Translations under genes and position numbers: made by a program | Shown: positions 7,649-16,173 of the stretch, in pieces | Layout of the letters: each line of letters begins with the position of its first letter | Numbering within the stretch: the first letter of the stretch is position 1 | The notes under the pieces: model-generated | What the model was told of the DNA's origin: nothing | Seen by the model: only the letters and a program-made list of their open reading frames with translations | Database searches by the model: none | Assembly: GCF_000689395.1 (NCBI RefSeq) | Contig: NZ_HG966617.1 | Span: 2,230,221-2,294,220 of the forward strand | From: Candidatus Phaeomarinobacter ectocarpi | GTDB taxonomy: Bacteria > Pseudomonadota > Alphaproteobacteria > CGMCC-115125 | Length of the DNA stretch: 64,000 bases | Direction of reading: 5' to 3'

Positions 7649-8290
7649 CTAATCGTCTTTTGTATCTACCATCGACATCACGTCAGCGCTGCTGCCTTCC
7701 GGTGCTGCGATTTCAACAATGCGATCATCCACATCGTCATATTCAAGCCGCAGTGCTCGGCTCATGATGGCGTGCATCATGTAGGTGCAGGTGATGTAGG
7801 TCAGTTCCAGTATCTCTTCGTCAGAGAGATGCTTTTTCAATGTCTCGAAAACGCCGTCAGGCACGCGTCCGCGCTGCAGCACCAGACCATCCGTATACGC
7901 CAGAACCGCCCGTTCAACCTCGCTGTAGCAATCAGCGACGTTCCAATGGGGAATGGCTTCTATCTGAGCTTCCGTCAGACCGACATCCCGCGACGCCTTG
8001 CAATGCTGTGAGAAGACGAACTGTGAGCCGACGGTATAACCCGCCCGTATCTGGCCCAGCTCGCGCAGTTTGGGATCAATGACCCGCGCTTCATCCCGGT
8101 AGAACCGAAATCCGTCCGTCGTATGCGCAAAAGCATCGGGCACAATGTTGAAGACGGTCCACCAGTTGCCTGGCGTGCCGGTTGCAGTGCCCGGCTCCTT
8201 GATCGGATCGCGATCGCCGAACAGAAGGTCAAAGATCGCATTTGCATAATCGTTTCCGGCTTCACGGCCAGCCTGCTTAAGTCTGGGCAT
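7649..8290 (-). CDS. Carboxymuconolactone decarboxylase-family protein
   Basis: A 213-residue protein of the CMD/AhpD superfamily (PF02627). The signature segment is LGQIRAGYTVGSQFVFSQHCKASRDVGL, shown here only in outline: positions about 97-122 with the QHCKAS turn. The redox CxxC motif of AhpD is missing, so a peroxiredoxin-reductase role is unlikely and a decarboxylase, hydrolase or unknown role is more plausible. It directly follows the TetR gene (6-base gap) and precedes the VOC gene. The pairing of CMD with VOC suggests a shared small-molecule substrate. Confidence 0.85.
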   Translation of the reverse strand: MPRLKQAGREAGNDYANAIFDLLFGDRDPIKEPGTATGTPGNWWTVFNIVPDAFAHTTDGFRFYRDEARVIDPKLRELGQIRAGYTVGSQFVFSQHCKASRDVGLTEAQIEAIPHWNVADCYSEVERAVLAYTDGLVLQRGRVPDGVFETLKKHLSDEEILELTYITCTYMMHAIMSRALRLEYDDVDDRIVEIAAPEGSSADVMSMVDTKDD

Positions 8291-8296
8291 TGGTCC

Positions 8297-8959
8297 CTAG
8301 TCCCTGGCTTTTCCTGATTTGGCTTTTTTCGGTTTTGATGCGGGCAACGCCAGCCCTGCAAAAATCACGTCGAGATACATTGTCCGATAGGCGGCAACAT
8401 TGGCCTCTGACTGCGGGTCCTCGCCGAACACGGCACTGACCATGGGTGCGACATTGAAGTTGGTGACCGCAGCCCCATGCAGCAGCATGAGTATTTGGTA
8501 TGGCGGATAGGGTTTTATGTGCCCCTCGTCGACACACTTCTCGACCAGTTCCAGAAACTCGTAATACATGCCGGAAAATACATTGCGCATGAGCCAGTCG
8601 AGACGATCACCGCCCGCTTGACCCTCAGCGAGAATGACCCGGCCAAGCTCCGGGGTATCGGCCGCGCGATCAATCAGCACCGAGCATGCCGCCTTGAGCG
8701 CCGAGAGACAGTCAATCGCAGCCACCATGCTGCGCACCGGCGCGCTCGCCCGCTCAAGCCGGCCAGCAAGCTCAAACATGGCGGCTTCCCAAAGGGCCCG
8801 CTTGGTCTTGAAGTAGTAGTGGATGCTTGGCTGGGCGACATCCGCATGCCGGGCAATCTCAGTGACGCTTACTGCATCAAACCCGCGCTCGGTAAAAAGC
8901 GTCAGAGCCGCCGCGGCAATTCTCACCTTCGGGTCCTGCAGGGCTGCGCTTTCGGCCAC
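8297..8959 (-). CDS. TetR/AcrR-family regulator heading the CMD-VOC operon
   Basis: A 220-residue repressor with GTG start. The N-terminal HTH covers about residues 10-60 (AALTLFTERGFDAVSVTEIARHADVAQPSIHYYFKTK), quoted as two blocks: AALTLFTERGFDAVSV and PSIHYYFKTK. The ligand domain ends in a lysine-rich tail (PKKAKSGKARD). It is the promoter-proximal gene of the five-gene minus-strand operon and very likely its regulator. Two short palindromes overlap its own promoter (8981-9016). Effector unknown. Confidence 0.88.
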   Translation of the reverse strand: MAESAALQDPKVRIAAAALTLFTERGFDAVSVTEIARHADVAQPSIHYYFKTKRALWEAAMFELAGRLERASAPVRSMVAAIDCLSALKAACSVLIDRAADTPELGRVILAEGQAGGDRLDWLMRNVFSGMYYEFLELVEKCVDEGHIKPYPPYQILMLLHGAAVTNFNVAPMVSAVFGEDPQSEANVAAYRTMYLDVIFAGLALPASKPKKAKSGKARD

Positions 8960-8980
8960 GAGTCACTCTCTATCGGTTTA

Positions 8981-9016
8981 TTATGGAGTCATAACGAAAC
9001 TTGATAGACTTATCAA
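8981..9016 (-). promoter_or_regulatory. Promoter with two dyads upstream of the TetR operon
   Basis: Two perfect dyads sit here: TTATG-GAGT-CATAA (8981-8994) and TTGATA-GACT-TATCAA (9001-9016). On the minus strand TTGATA can serve as -35 and TATGAC as -10 with a 17-base spacer. Both dyads have a four-base centre, and they overlap the proposed promoter, as expected for TetR autoregulation. Binding is inferred. Confidence 0.55.
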
Positions 9017-9054
9017 ACTCAATCATCGCGATCCCTTCCGAAAAGACATGACCT

Positions 9055-9558
9055 TTACGGAACTACTGCGATATCGTAGTGCGAACCGTGGCAAGGGCAG
9101 AACCAGCCACCAAAGTCGCCCTGGTCAGATAGCGGCACACAACCAAGGTGCGTGCACACACCGATCAGCACCAGCCACTTTTCAGTGTCGGATGCAGCGC
9201 GGTTGATGTCTTCGGCATCGGCCGCAGGATCGATATTGGCGTTGCGGGCAATGGGGTCTGGCAGCTCATCCATGGAGACCGACTTGGCCTCTTCAATCTC
9301 TGCAGCCGTCCGGTGACGGATGAAGACGGGCTTGCCGCGCCACATGATGGTAACGCCCTGACCCTCGGCAACACCGCTGATGTCCACTTCCGTGGAGGCG
9401 AGCGCCCGCGTTGAAGCGTCCGGATTCATCTGGTCAACCAACGGCCAGACGGCAAATGCGCCGCCGACAGCGGCAAAGGCGCCTGTGGCCACATACAAGA
9501 AGTCGCGACGGGTGGGCTCTTCGCCTGCCTCGGTCACTGCTGAATTAGCGTCTGCCAA
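9055..9558 (-). pseudogene. petA: Truncated Rieske iron-sulfur subunit of cytochrome bc1
   Basis: The 167-residue product has a normal start: Tat-type RR signal-anchor (PTRRDFLYVATGAFAAVGG), linker, and both cluster loops. Ligands Cys135 and His137 (CTHLGC) and Cys154 and His157 (CPCHGSHYD) are present. Normal proteins continue about 25 residues past HYD, through the Pro loop (GPAP) and last strands. Here codon 162 is followed by five unrelated residues and a stop at 9055. Cytochrome b and c1 genes, which normally follow petA, are absent; a TetR operon follows instead. The start is TTG with GGAGG upstream. It is a broken copy, an unusual variant, or an assembly joint near 9072. Confidence 0.8.
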
Positions 9559-9871
9559 CGGATGTGTCCTCCGGACTTGGATATTCGGTCTTGTCGCCCT
9601 GGCAAGGACGACATGATGGTCTAAACCAGCAACGAAAACGACGCAGGATTGTTGGTAGGACTCAGATTACGCTTACTAAAAAGCTGGCGCGTCGCTTCGT
9701 TCTTTTGCCACCCGCAAAGCTAAATTGTCCACCCCCGCGGGGTTATGTGGCACGATGACGCAAGTTTTTGCCGCCAAGTGACTGATATGTCTGGAAAAAG
9801 GTCGCGTCAGGCCTGGCCCCGCAACGCCCTTCCACCCCTCAGTTCCCTGACTTTATGAGCGAGTCACGACA
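9559..9871. other. Divergent promoter region between petA and trmL
   Basis: These 313 bases separate two divergent genes. Only the petA ribosome binding site (GGAGG on the minus strand, about 9 bases before TTG) is clear. I see no ORF with coding character and no strong dyad. trmL has no obvious Shine-Dalgarno sequence. Confidence 0.5.
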
Positions 9872-10393
9872 ATGCGCCTTGCGCTCTATGAGCCGGACAT
9901 TCCCCAAAACGCAGGCACAATCATGCGAATGGCGGCCTGTATGGGCGTATCTGTGGACATCATAGAGCCGTGTGGCTTCACCCTCTCAGACCGCCGGTTT
10001 CGCCGTGCCGGTATGGATTACCTCGACCATCTGGACCTGACCGTCCACGCCTCCTATGAGGCCTTCACGTCAGCCCCGGCGCGAACCGCCAGCCGCACCA
10101 TCCTGCTGACCACCCGCGCGGACACTTTCCACCACGAAATCACCTATCAGCCCGGCGACACCCTTATGCTGGGCCGCGAAAGCGCTGGTGTGCCGGATGA
10201 AGTACACAATGCCGCAGACCTGCGCGTGAAAATTCCCATGGCGCCGGTGCCAACTTTGCGCTCGCTCAATGTTGCCATGGCCGCGTCCATGGTACTCGGC
10301 GAGGCGCTGCGTCAGACGGGTCAGTTTCCTGATTCCGTCCAACAAAGTGCAACTGACATAACAACGCCTGCCACAACTGGAGTATCCTCGTGA
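9872..10393 (+). CDS. trmL: tRNA (cytidine(34)-2'-O)-methyltransferase TrmL
   Basis: A 173-residue SPOUT-class (SpoU) enzyme that 2'-O-methylates the wobble base of leucine tRNAs. The first strand and [18 protein letters not shown] match the family start. The trefoil-knot SAM site is formed by [14 protein letters not shown] and [19 protein letters not shown], here referenced at about residues 105-140. The length is slightly above the usual 155-160 because of a polar C-terminal tail. Its end overlaps the hemF GTG by four bases, giving translational coupling. Confidence 0.95.
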   Translation: MRLALYEPDIPQNAGTIMRMAACMGVSVDIIEPCGFTLSDRRFRRAGMDYLDHLDLTVHASYEAFTSAPARTASRTILLTTRADTFHHEITYQPGDTLMLGRESAGVPDEVHNAADLRVKIPMAPVPTLRSLNVAMAASMVLGEALRQTGQFPDSVQQSATDITTPATTGVSS

Positions 10394-11301
10394 GTGACGC
10401 CGCCCTCTCTGCCCCATCCAGCGCTGACTATGTAAGCGAGGACCACAAGGCCACCGCCGCAGCCTGGTTCCGCCAGCTACGTGATGACATCTGCGCCAGC
10501 TACGAAAAGATTGAAGAAGAGCTGACCGGCACCAATGCTGACATGCCCGCCGGTCGCTTTGAGCGCACCCCTTGGCAGCGCGGTGATGAAAACGATGATA
10601 AAGGCGGCGGCGAAATGTCCGTCATGAAAGGCCGCGTCTTTGAAAAAGTCGGCGTGCACATCTCGACGGTGTATGGCGAATTCTCGGAAGAGTTCCGCAA
10701 GCAGATCCCCGGTGCGGAAGAAGACCCGCGCTTTTGGGCCGGCGGCATCTCCCTCATCGCCCATATGTGGAACCCCCATGTCCCGGCCGTTCACATGAAC
10801 ACCCGCCACGTGGTCACCACAAAAGGCTGGTTCGGCGGTGGCGCCGACCTGACGCCCGTTCTCAACCGCTACCGCAATCAGGACTTTGAGGACTCAGTCG
10901 AGTTCCATGCCGCCATGAAAGCGTCGTGTGACGCCCATGGCGCCGACTACTATGACCGCTTCAAGAAATGGTGTGACGAATACTTTTACCTGCCCCACCG
11001 CGACGAACCGCGCGGGATCGGCGGCATCTTCTATGACCGCCACAACACCGGCGACTGGGACAAGGACTTTGCGTTCACCCAGGATGTCGGTCGCGCCTTC
11101 CGCAACGTCTATCCAGCTCTGGTGCGCAAGCGCATGAATGATCCGTGGACGCAAGAAGAGCGCGAAGAACAACTCGTTCGCCGTGGCCGTTATGTGGAGT
11201 TCAACCTGCTCTACGACCGCGGCACGACGTTTGGCCTCAAGACCGGCGGCAATGTGAACTCAATTCTGTCTTCCATGCCACCTGAGGTGAGATGGCCCTA
11301 G
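10390..11301 (+). CDS. hemF: Oxygen-dependent coproporphyrinogen III oxidase
   Basis: A 303-residue cytosolic enzyme of haem synthesis that oxidatively decarboxylates coproporphyrinogen III to protoporphyrinogen IX. Family marks include [10 protein letters not shown] (about 152-161), the His of [21 protein letters not shown] region, and the C-terminal [18 protein letters not shown]. The protein is full length and ends in the expected RWP. The start is GTG, overlapping the trmL stop (GTGA). A strong terminator follows 29 bases after the stop. Confidence 0.96.
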   Translation: MSDAALSAPSSADYVSEDHKATAAAWFRQLRDDICASYEKIEEELTGTNADMPAGRFERTPWQRGDENDDKGGGEMSVMKGRVFEKVGVHISTVYGEFSEEFRKQIPGAEEDPRFWAGGISLIAHMWNPHVPAVHMNTRHVVTTKGWFGGGADLTPVLNRYRNQDFEDSVEFHAAMKASCDAHGADYYDRFKKWCDEYFYLPHRDEPRGIGGIFYDRHNTGDWDKDFAFTQDVGRAFRNVYPALVRKRMNDPWTQEEREEQLVRRGRYVEFNLLYDRGTTFGLKTGGNVNSILSSMPPEVRWP

Positions 11302-11329
11302 CCGTCGCCCGCAGAGGCTCAGACATAAC

Positions 11330-11362
11330 AAAGGGGACGGCCGGTGTGGCCGTCCCCTTTTT
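11330..11362 (+). terminator. Intrinsic terminator of trmL-hemF
   Basis: A 13-bp perfect stem, AAAGGGGACGGCC with GGCCGTCCCCTTT, encloses a GGTGT loop and ends in a run of five T residues. It is placed 29 bases after the hemF stop. Confidence 0.9.
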
Positions 11363-11478
11363 GCATCGATCGCCTGATCGGGGGTGTGCGCGTTGCCTTG
11401 GAGGAGGTCTCCAACGGGGTGCAACGTGCGCGGTCAGACAATCAATTGGATACCTCCGCGCGGGAGGCCGAGACGGAC

Positions 11479-11661
11479 CTAATCCTTGTAGTCCGCACCG
11501 CGATATTTGAGATCACGGCCATGCTTGGCGTCTTCATGGTGCGCCTTGTACGAGGACCCGCGATAGTTGACCTTCTCGCCTTCCTTGTACTCGTGGTGGG
11601 CATCAACGTCCTTGTTGCCACCTTTGTTTTCCATGCCGCGATAGATTTTTTTCTCAGACAT
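11479..11661 (-). CDS. Small basic protein with three YRG repeats
   Basis: A 60-residue, highly charged protein with no membrane segment and no cysteine. The YRG motif recurs three times, as IYRGMENK, NYRGSSYK and KYRGADYKD. The motif recalls the YRG(x)xY signature of the short DUF4278 proteins of cyanobacteria, but I cannot claim homology. The start at 11661 is supported by GGAG eight bases upstream; the longer frame has no such site. It is a monocistronic minus-strand gene facing the hemF terminator. Function unknown. Confidence 0.65.
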   Translation of the reverse strand: MSEKKIYRGMENKGGNKDVDAHHEYKEGEKVNYRGSSYKAHHEDAKHGRDLKYRGADYKD

Positions 11662-12118
11662 ATTTTCCACTCCGAAGTCGCGAAGAAACGACAAACGTCC
11701 CTGCGTCGCGAGTTGCGAAACTGAGTGGCGATCCGTTTTGAAGTTGGAGCTGATCCACATCTGTCGTGGAAGGCACCAGGTCACGCCACCGTTGCTAAAA
11801 ATCGGCCGCGCGGAAACCAAATTCCCGCCCAACCGGCTCAAGCTTTTGACGCATGCCTAATGCGACGAAGACCAACACAAGTGTTGAACTCCGCAACCTC
11901 AATCTTGTCAGCATTAACCATGATAGCAACAGAAAAATGCAGGTTTTCTGCGGTTTTTATTGCTCATTTTGCTGTCAATTTCATCATCTGCTTAAGCATT
12001 GGACACATGTGCGTTGCAGCAACAGCCGGTTTTGCCGGTTTTGACTAGAAACCGGGCGGGTTACTCATGCGCCCAATCATTGAGCACAAAACTTTTACAG
12101 GCTGCCGGCACGTCAGAT
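11662..12118. other. Gene-free region between YRG protein and cca
   Basis: This 457-base stretch must hold the promoter of the minus-strand YRG gene. From about 11870 to 12020 it is AT-rich. Open frames on the plus strand here lack ribosome binding sites and have cysteine- and histidine-rich, non-protein-like content. I see no terminator for cca and no tRNA. Confidence 0.4.
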
Positions 12119-13363
12119 TTAGTAAATCGTCGCCTGAACAACAGCCTTCAGTCGCTCGATGATGGAGAACTCGTCGTCGGTGAAATCGGAGTCGATCCAC
12201 CATTCTTCGACTTCAGCGCGCACGCGGCCGATCTCAGGACCTTCAGGCACACCGGCAGCTTTGATCATGGAGCCCGAGAGCGGTATTTCGGGGCGTTCCC
12301 ATGTGTCGGCCATCGCAAGCAGCGCGCGCCACTGGAAGGCATTGGTGGTCTTGCCATCGTCTGCCCAGCCGAGCATGACACGGTCCTTGAACAGTTGAAG
12401 ACCCATGCCATAGAGCGCCCGGCGCACTTCGCGCATGGACAGGTAGCAAACGATCTTGGTGGTGTCCGTATGCATAGCCGCAAGCCGGTCGCGATCAGCG
12501 TTGGAGAGCCGAAGGCGCTTGGCAGCACTTGCGGCAGCCTCTTCACCGTCCACGATGGCGCCAAGGCGCAGCATCGGATCGCTTGAGAACAGCTGCGTCA
12601 CTTCAATGTCGAGCACACGCTCGAACCGGTCGAGGCGCGAGGCCTCCGGCAACACGTCCCCCATGATGCCTGCCGCTGCCATGGCGCGCACGACGGGGGC
12701 TGCATTGTCCGCACCCAGCAGTTTCAGCAATTCAACCTGAATGCGTTCCGCCGACAGCTGCGCCAGCCCATCGCGGTTGGCTGCACAGGCCTGCAGGCTC
12801 GGCGCATCAAGGTCACCTTCACCATAAGCCGCGTGAAAACGGAAGAACCGCAGAATGCGCAGATAGTCTTCCTTGATGCGTGTGTCGGCGTCGCCAATGA
12901 AACGCACGCGGCGCGCCTTGAGGTCGTCATAACCACCCAGCGGATCATGCACGGTGCCGTCCGCATCCGCGTAAAGCGCATTCATGGTGAAGTCGCGGCG
13001 TTCCGCGTCCCCCTGCCAGTCCTGCGTAAAGGCGACGTCGGCATGGCGGCCGTCGGTCTCCACATCCACCCGCAACGTCGTGACTTCATAGTTCCGCTCA
13101 GCCCCAACAGCCATCACCGTGCCGTGGTCTGCACCAATAGGCACGACTTTGAATCCAGCAGCTTCGAGCTTCGCCGTTGATCCGGCCGGATCATCACTGG
13201 TGGCAATATCAACATCAGATACGGGAACTGCCAGCAGTGCATTGCGCACGCAGCCACCAACGAAGCGCGCCGTCGCACCATCATTGAGGGCGGACATCAC
13301 CTTTTGCGTTTCTGCGTCGCGCAGCCAGATCTGGTGTTGGATCGAAGGAATGTCGGCAGCCAT
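12119..13363 (-). CDS. cca: CCA tRNA nucleotidyltransferase / poly(A) polymerase family
   Basis: A 414-residue class II nucleotidyltransferase that adds or repairs the 3'-CCA of tRNAs. The head domain has GGCVRN (36-41) and the catalytic acidic pair Asp50/Asp52 (SDVDIAT). RRDFTMNAL and LRILRFFRFHAAYGEG follow in the neck, and a helical body completes it. The length suits bacterial enzymes of this type in alphaproteobacteria, which carry only the CCA activity as far as known. It is the last gene of a minus-strand run with DUF6111-like, CoA pyrophosphatase and DUF1285 genes, a conserved alphaproteobacterial order. Confidence 0.93.
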   Translation of the reverse strand: MAADIPSIQHQIWLRDAETQKVMSALNDGATARFVGGCVRNALLAVPVSDVDIATSDDPAGSTAKLEAAGFKVVPIGADHGTVMAVGAERNYEVTTLRVDVETDGRHADVAFTQDWQGDAERRDFTMNALYADADGTVHDPLGGYDDLKARRVRFIGDADTRIKEDYLRILRFFRFHAAYGEGDLDAPSLQACAANRDGLAQLSAERIQVELLKLLGADNAAPVVRAMAAAGIMGDVLPEASRLDRFERVLDIEVTQLFSSDPMLRLGAIVDGEEAAASAAKRLRLSNADRDRLAAMHTDTTKIVCYLSMREVRRALYGMGLQLFKDRVMLGWADDGKTTNAFQWRALLAMADTWERPEIPLSGSMIKAAGVPEGPEIGRVRAEVEEWWIDSDFTDDEFSIIERLKAVVQATIY

Positions 13364-13398
13364 AAATCGGGTACTCCGGAAAATCAGTCTTGAAAAAT

Positions 13399-13698
13399 CT
13401 ACTCGGCCTCAATGGGCGCGGTGCCTGTGGGCTCAATATGCCCGGGAATAATACGGCCATCCTCAAGGCGCGGCGGCACATACTGCCCCTCACCGGCCGG
13501 CGTCCCGCTGAAGACCGCCAGATACACCAACCCGGCGGCCACCATGGCCGTGCCCGCGCCCAGCAGCCAGACAATGGGTGCATCGTTAAACGCCCCGCCG
13601 GCGGCAAGGCTGCGCCGCTGCACCATCAGCACGTAAAGCGCCCACACGATGAAGGGAATGGCGAACAGCAGAAGCTGGATCAGAACAATTCTCAGCAT
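13399..13698 (-). CDS. DUF6111-like small membrane protein
   Basis: A 99-residue protein with two transmembrane helices (about 3-24 and 43-65), a basic loop QRRS between them, and a proline-rich C-terminal tail (GQYVPPRLEDGRIIPGHIEP). Size, topology and the position between CoA pyrophosphatase and cca match DUF6111 proteins of alphaproteobacteria; the assignment rests on recall, not on a search. Function unknown. It lies 18 bases after the Nudix gene in the same operon. Confidence 0.75.
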   Translation of the reverse strand: MLRIVLIQLLLFAIPFIVWALYVLMVQRRSLAAGGAFNDAPIVWLLGAGTAMVAAGLVYLAVFSGTPAGEGQYVPPRLEDGRIIPGHIEPTGTAPIEAE

Positions 13699-13716
13699 GA
13701 TAAAGCGTCCTTGCGC

Positions 13717-14373
13717 TTAAGCGCCCTGCGTTAGATCAAGAGAACGGGCAAACGCACGCTCGTACAGATTGACAATCATACCTGCCGTCGCGCCCCATAT
13801 GTAATGACCATCATGGGGCATGGCATAAAAAGTACGTTTCTTGCCCTTCCACGTGGCCGAATGCCGCTCGTGGTTTTCAGGGTCCATCAGGAAAGCCAAG
13901 GGTACCTCAAAGGCTTCATCCACTTCGCCGGGATTAAGCGTCAATTCAAAGCCCGGCTTCACAAAGCCAACGACCGGCACCACACGAAACCGCGTGCCGG
14001 TTTCATACGCGTCCAGAAACCCGACAACATCCACAAAGCTGCGATCGAGCCCGACTTCTTCCTCGGCCTCCCGCAAGGCAGCATCCACAGGTCCGTCATC
14101 TTCCGGGTCAATGCGCCCACCGGGAAACGCCACCTGCCCTGCATGACTGGACAGATCACCCGACCGCTCCGTCAGCAGCACATGAATGCCGTCTGCGTGT
14201 TCAATCAGCAGTACCAGCACAGCCGCCTCGCGAATGGCCGTGCTCTCATCAATATCGTCCGGGTCATTCAGCTTGAAGTCGCCATTGAGCGCGCCGTCAG
14301 GGTCCACAAGACCCGGAGGGTCCTTGCGAAGCCCGGCCATCAAGCGGGAGCGAAATTCATCAGAGGGACGCAT
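13717..14373 (-). CDS. CoA pyrophosphatase (Nudix hydrolase)
   Basis: A 218-residue Nudix enzyme of the NudL/CoA-diphosphatase type. The Nudix box is complete: GGRIDPEDDGPVDAALREAEEEVG, at about residues 98-121, with REAEEEVG supplying the metal-binding glutamates. The preceding LTERSGDLSSHAGQ corresponds to the LLTxRxxxLxxHxGQ extension that marks CoA pyrophosphatases. It likely hydrolyses CoA or derivatives to phosphopantetheine and 3',5'-ADP. It overlaps no neighbour and is 14 bases after the DUF1285 gene. Confidence 0.9.
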   Translation of the reverse strand: MRPSDEFRSRLMAGLRKDPPGLVDPDGALNGDFKLNDPDDIDESTAIREAAVLVLLIEHADGIHVLLTERSGDLSSHAGQVAFPGGRIDPEDDGPVDAALREAEEEVGLDRSFVDVVGFLDAYETGTRFRVVPVVGFVKPGFELTLNPGEVDEAFEVPLAFLMDPENHERHSATWKGKKRTFYAMPHDGHYIWGATAGMIVNLYERAFARSLDLTQGA

Positions 14374-14387
14374 CAGCCAGAGTTATC

Positions 14388-15002
14388 CTATTCAACACCA
14401 AGTTCAGCAGCACGCTGCATCTTGAAGAACACATTGCCACTCCAAACGCCAAACCAGTCTTCGCCATCGACACTGTACGTCGTGCCAAGGTCCACGAGGT
14501 CATAATAGACCGCCCGGTTGATACGCGCCTCCAGGGCACGGCCCCCGTCACCACGGATGTGCACATAGGGGGCCGGTTCATCCGTCTGCGGATCAAGTTC
14601 AAACCGCAACGCATGATCAAGCCCCGCCACCACCACATCACCAATCGACGTGGTGAACGCCAGCGTCTGTTGCGTCCCCTCGCCTGCCTTCTGCATGGCC
14701 ACAATGACAAAGGGGACATCTTCGACGGTGATCTGCGCCTGCTCGACCGGCGTCACCAGATGATAGCTGCCATCTTCTTCGCGAATGAGAATGGACGCGA
14801 AGAGTTTCACCAGCTTGGCACGTGAAATCTCGCTGCCCTGATAGTGCCAGGAACCGTCGCGGGCGATTCGCATATCGATGCTGTGTTTTCGCTCCGGATG
14901 CCACTTGTCCACAGGCGGCAAGCCCGACTTGGAGGCCAATTCGGCTTCTTTGAGGCCCATCACGGCCTTTTCAACAAGATCCTGGTCAGTCGTGTCACTC
15001 AT
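14388..15002 (-). CDS. DUF1285 domain-containing protein
   Basis: A 204-residue cytosolic protein. The family is recognised by the N-terminal PPVDKWHPERKHSIDMRI, then RDGSWHYQGSEISRAKLVKLFASIL, given here as landmarks around residues 30-70, and LVTPVEQAQITVEDVPF. I start at the ATG at 15002, since the longer frame has an unlikely basic N-terminus. Structures of the family exist but no function is known. The gene is divergent from the MoxR operon, and DUF1285 next to MoxR/DUF58 is a recurrent alphaproteobacterial neighbourhood. Confidence 0.88.
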   Translation of the reverse strand: MSDTTDQDLVEKAVMGLKEAELASKSGLPPVDKWHPERKHSIDMRIARDGSWHYQGSEISRAKLVKLFASILIREEDGSYHLVTPVEQAQITVEDVPFVIVAMQKAGEGTQQTLAFTTSIGDVVVAGLDHALRFELDPQTDEPAPYVHIRGDGGRALEARINRAVYYDLVDLGTTYSVDGEDWFGVWSGNVFFKMQRAAELGVE

Positions 15003-15133
15003 GGTGCCTGCTTTTAGGGTAGGGTCATATTCTGAACACAGGCGTTTTCGACAACTCGCCGTTGCTGCCCGCAGCAATCATCTTACCGTTCCTTAAGATG
15101 GGAATGGGTGCCTATGAGGATATATGTAGGGTC

Positions 15134-16132
15134 ATGACCTCTCTGAGTGAAGCCAACGACGACGTAATCCGTGCGGTTGAACAGACCGGCGAACAGATCA
15201 CCCGCGTCAAGGACGCCATCGGGCGGCTGGTTTTCGGCCAGGACCAGGTGATTGAGCGGGTTCTGGTAACCATCCTTGCAGGCGGCCATGGCCTGCTGGT
15301 CGGCGTGCCGGGCCTCGCCAAGACACGCCTGGTCCACACCACCGGCATCGTGCTTGGCCTCGATGACCGCCGCATCCAGTTCACACCGGACCTGATGCCC
15401 GGCGACATTGTCGGCTCCGAAGTGCTGGAAGAGGGCGACGGAGGCCGTCGCGCCTTCCGGTTCATTCAGGGGCCTGTGTTTTGCCAATTGCTGATGGCGG
15501 ACGAAATCAACCGCGCCAGCCCGCGCACTCAGTCAGCTTTGCTGCAGGCCATGCAGGAGCGCCACGTGACGGTCGCAGGCCAGCGCCACGAACTCCCCCG
15601 CCCGTTCCACGTGCTCGCAACCCAAAACCCGCTGGAGCAGGAAGGCACCTATCCGCTGCCAGAAGCGCAGCTCGACCGTTTCTTGATGCAGATCGACGTC
15701 AACTATCCTGACCTCGAAGCCGAGCGCCGCATGTTGCTGGAAACAACCGGCGATGCCGAAGCGAGCGCGGCTGCCGTGATGCGTCATGAAGATGTGGAAG
15801 CAGCCCAGCGCCTCGTCCGCCGCATGCCGGTGGGCGAAAGCGTGGTCGATGCCATTCTTCAGCTCGTGCGCAGCGCCCGGCCGGAAGAAACCGACCTTGA
15901 AGAAGTGCGCGAGACGGTTGCCTGGGGTCCAGGCCCCCGCGCCAGTCAGGCGCTCATGCTCGCCGTGCGCGCCAAGGCCCTGATGGACGGACGCTACGCC
16001 CCAAGTGTTGACGATGTGGTTGAACTGGCTGATCCGATCCTGCGCCATCGCATGGCGCTGTCGTTTGCCGCACGGGCAGAAGGCACGACCGTCTCCGGCG
16101 TCATTGACAGGCTGTGCCGACCGTTTCGCTAG
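15134..16132 (+). CDS. MoxR-family AAA+ ATPase
   Basis: A 332-residue AAA+ chaperone-like ATPase. Walker A is GVPGLAKT (57-64), Walker B ends in ADEINRA (122-128), and sensor-type ATQNPLEQEGTYPLPEAQLDRF follows around residue 160-180. MoxR proteins act with von Willebrand A-type or DUF58 partners to mature or fold target complexes. The three following genes encode such partners. I chose the ATG at 15134 (MTSLSEAND); ATGs at 15098 and 15104 are possible. First gene of a four-gene operon. Confidence 0.92.
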   Translation: MTSLSEANDDVIRAVEQTGEQITRVKDAIGRLVFGQDQVIERVLVTILAGGHGLLVGVPGLAKTRLVHTTGIVLGLDDRRIQFTPDLMPGDIVGSEVLEEGDGGRRAFRFIQGPVFCQLLMADEINRASPRTQSALLQAMQERHVTVAGQRHELPRPFHVLATQNPLEQEGTYPLPEAQLDRFLMQIDVNYPDLEAERRMLLETTGDAEASAAAVMRHEDVEAAQRLVRRMPVGESVVDAILQLVRSARPEETDLEEVRETVAWGPGPRASQALMLAVRAKALMDGRYAPSVDDVVELADPILRHRMALSFAARAEGTTVSGVIDRLCRPFR

Positions 16133-16173
16133 ATCATCCACGAGACCAAACACGGGTCAGGAGTAACGCGTAG

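Noticed and set aside
7649-8290. AhpD-like alkylhydroperoxidase function for the CMD protein
   Set aside because: The CxxC redox motif is missing, so the peroxidase role is not supported.
11725-12048. Plus-strand frames of 107 and 63 codons upstream of cca
   Set aside because: No ribosome binding site, Cys/His-rich content, no domain; treated as non-coding.
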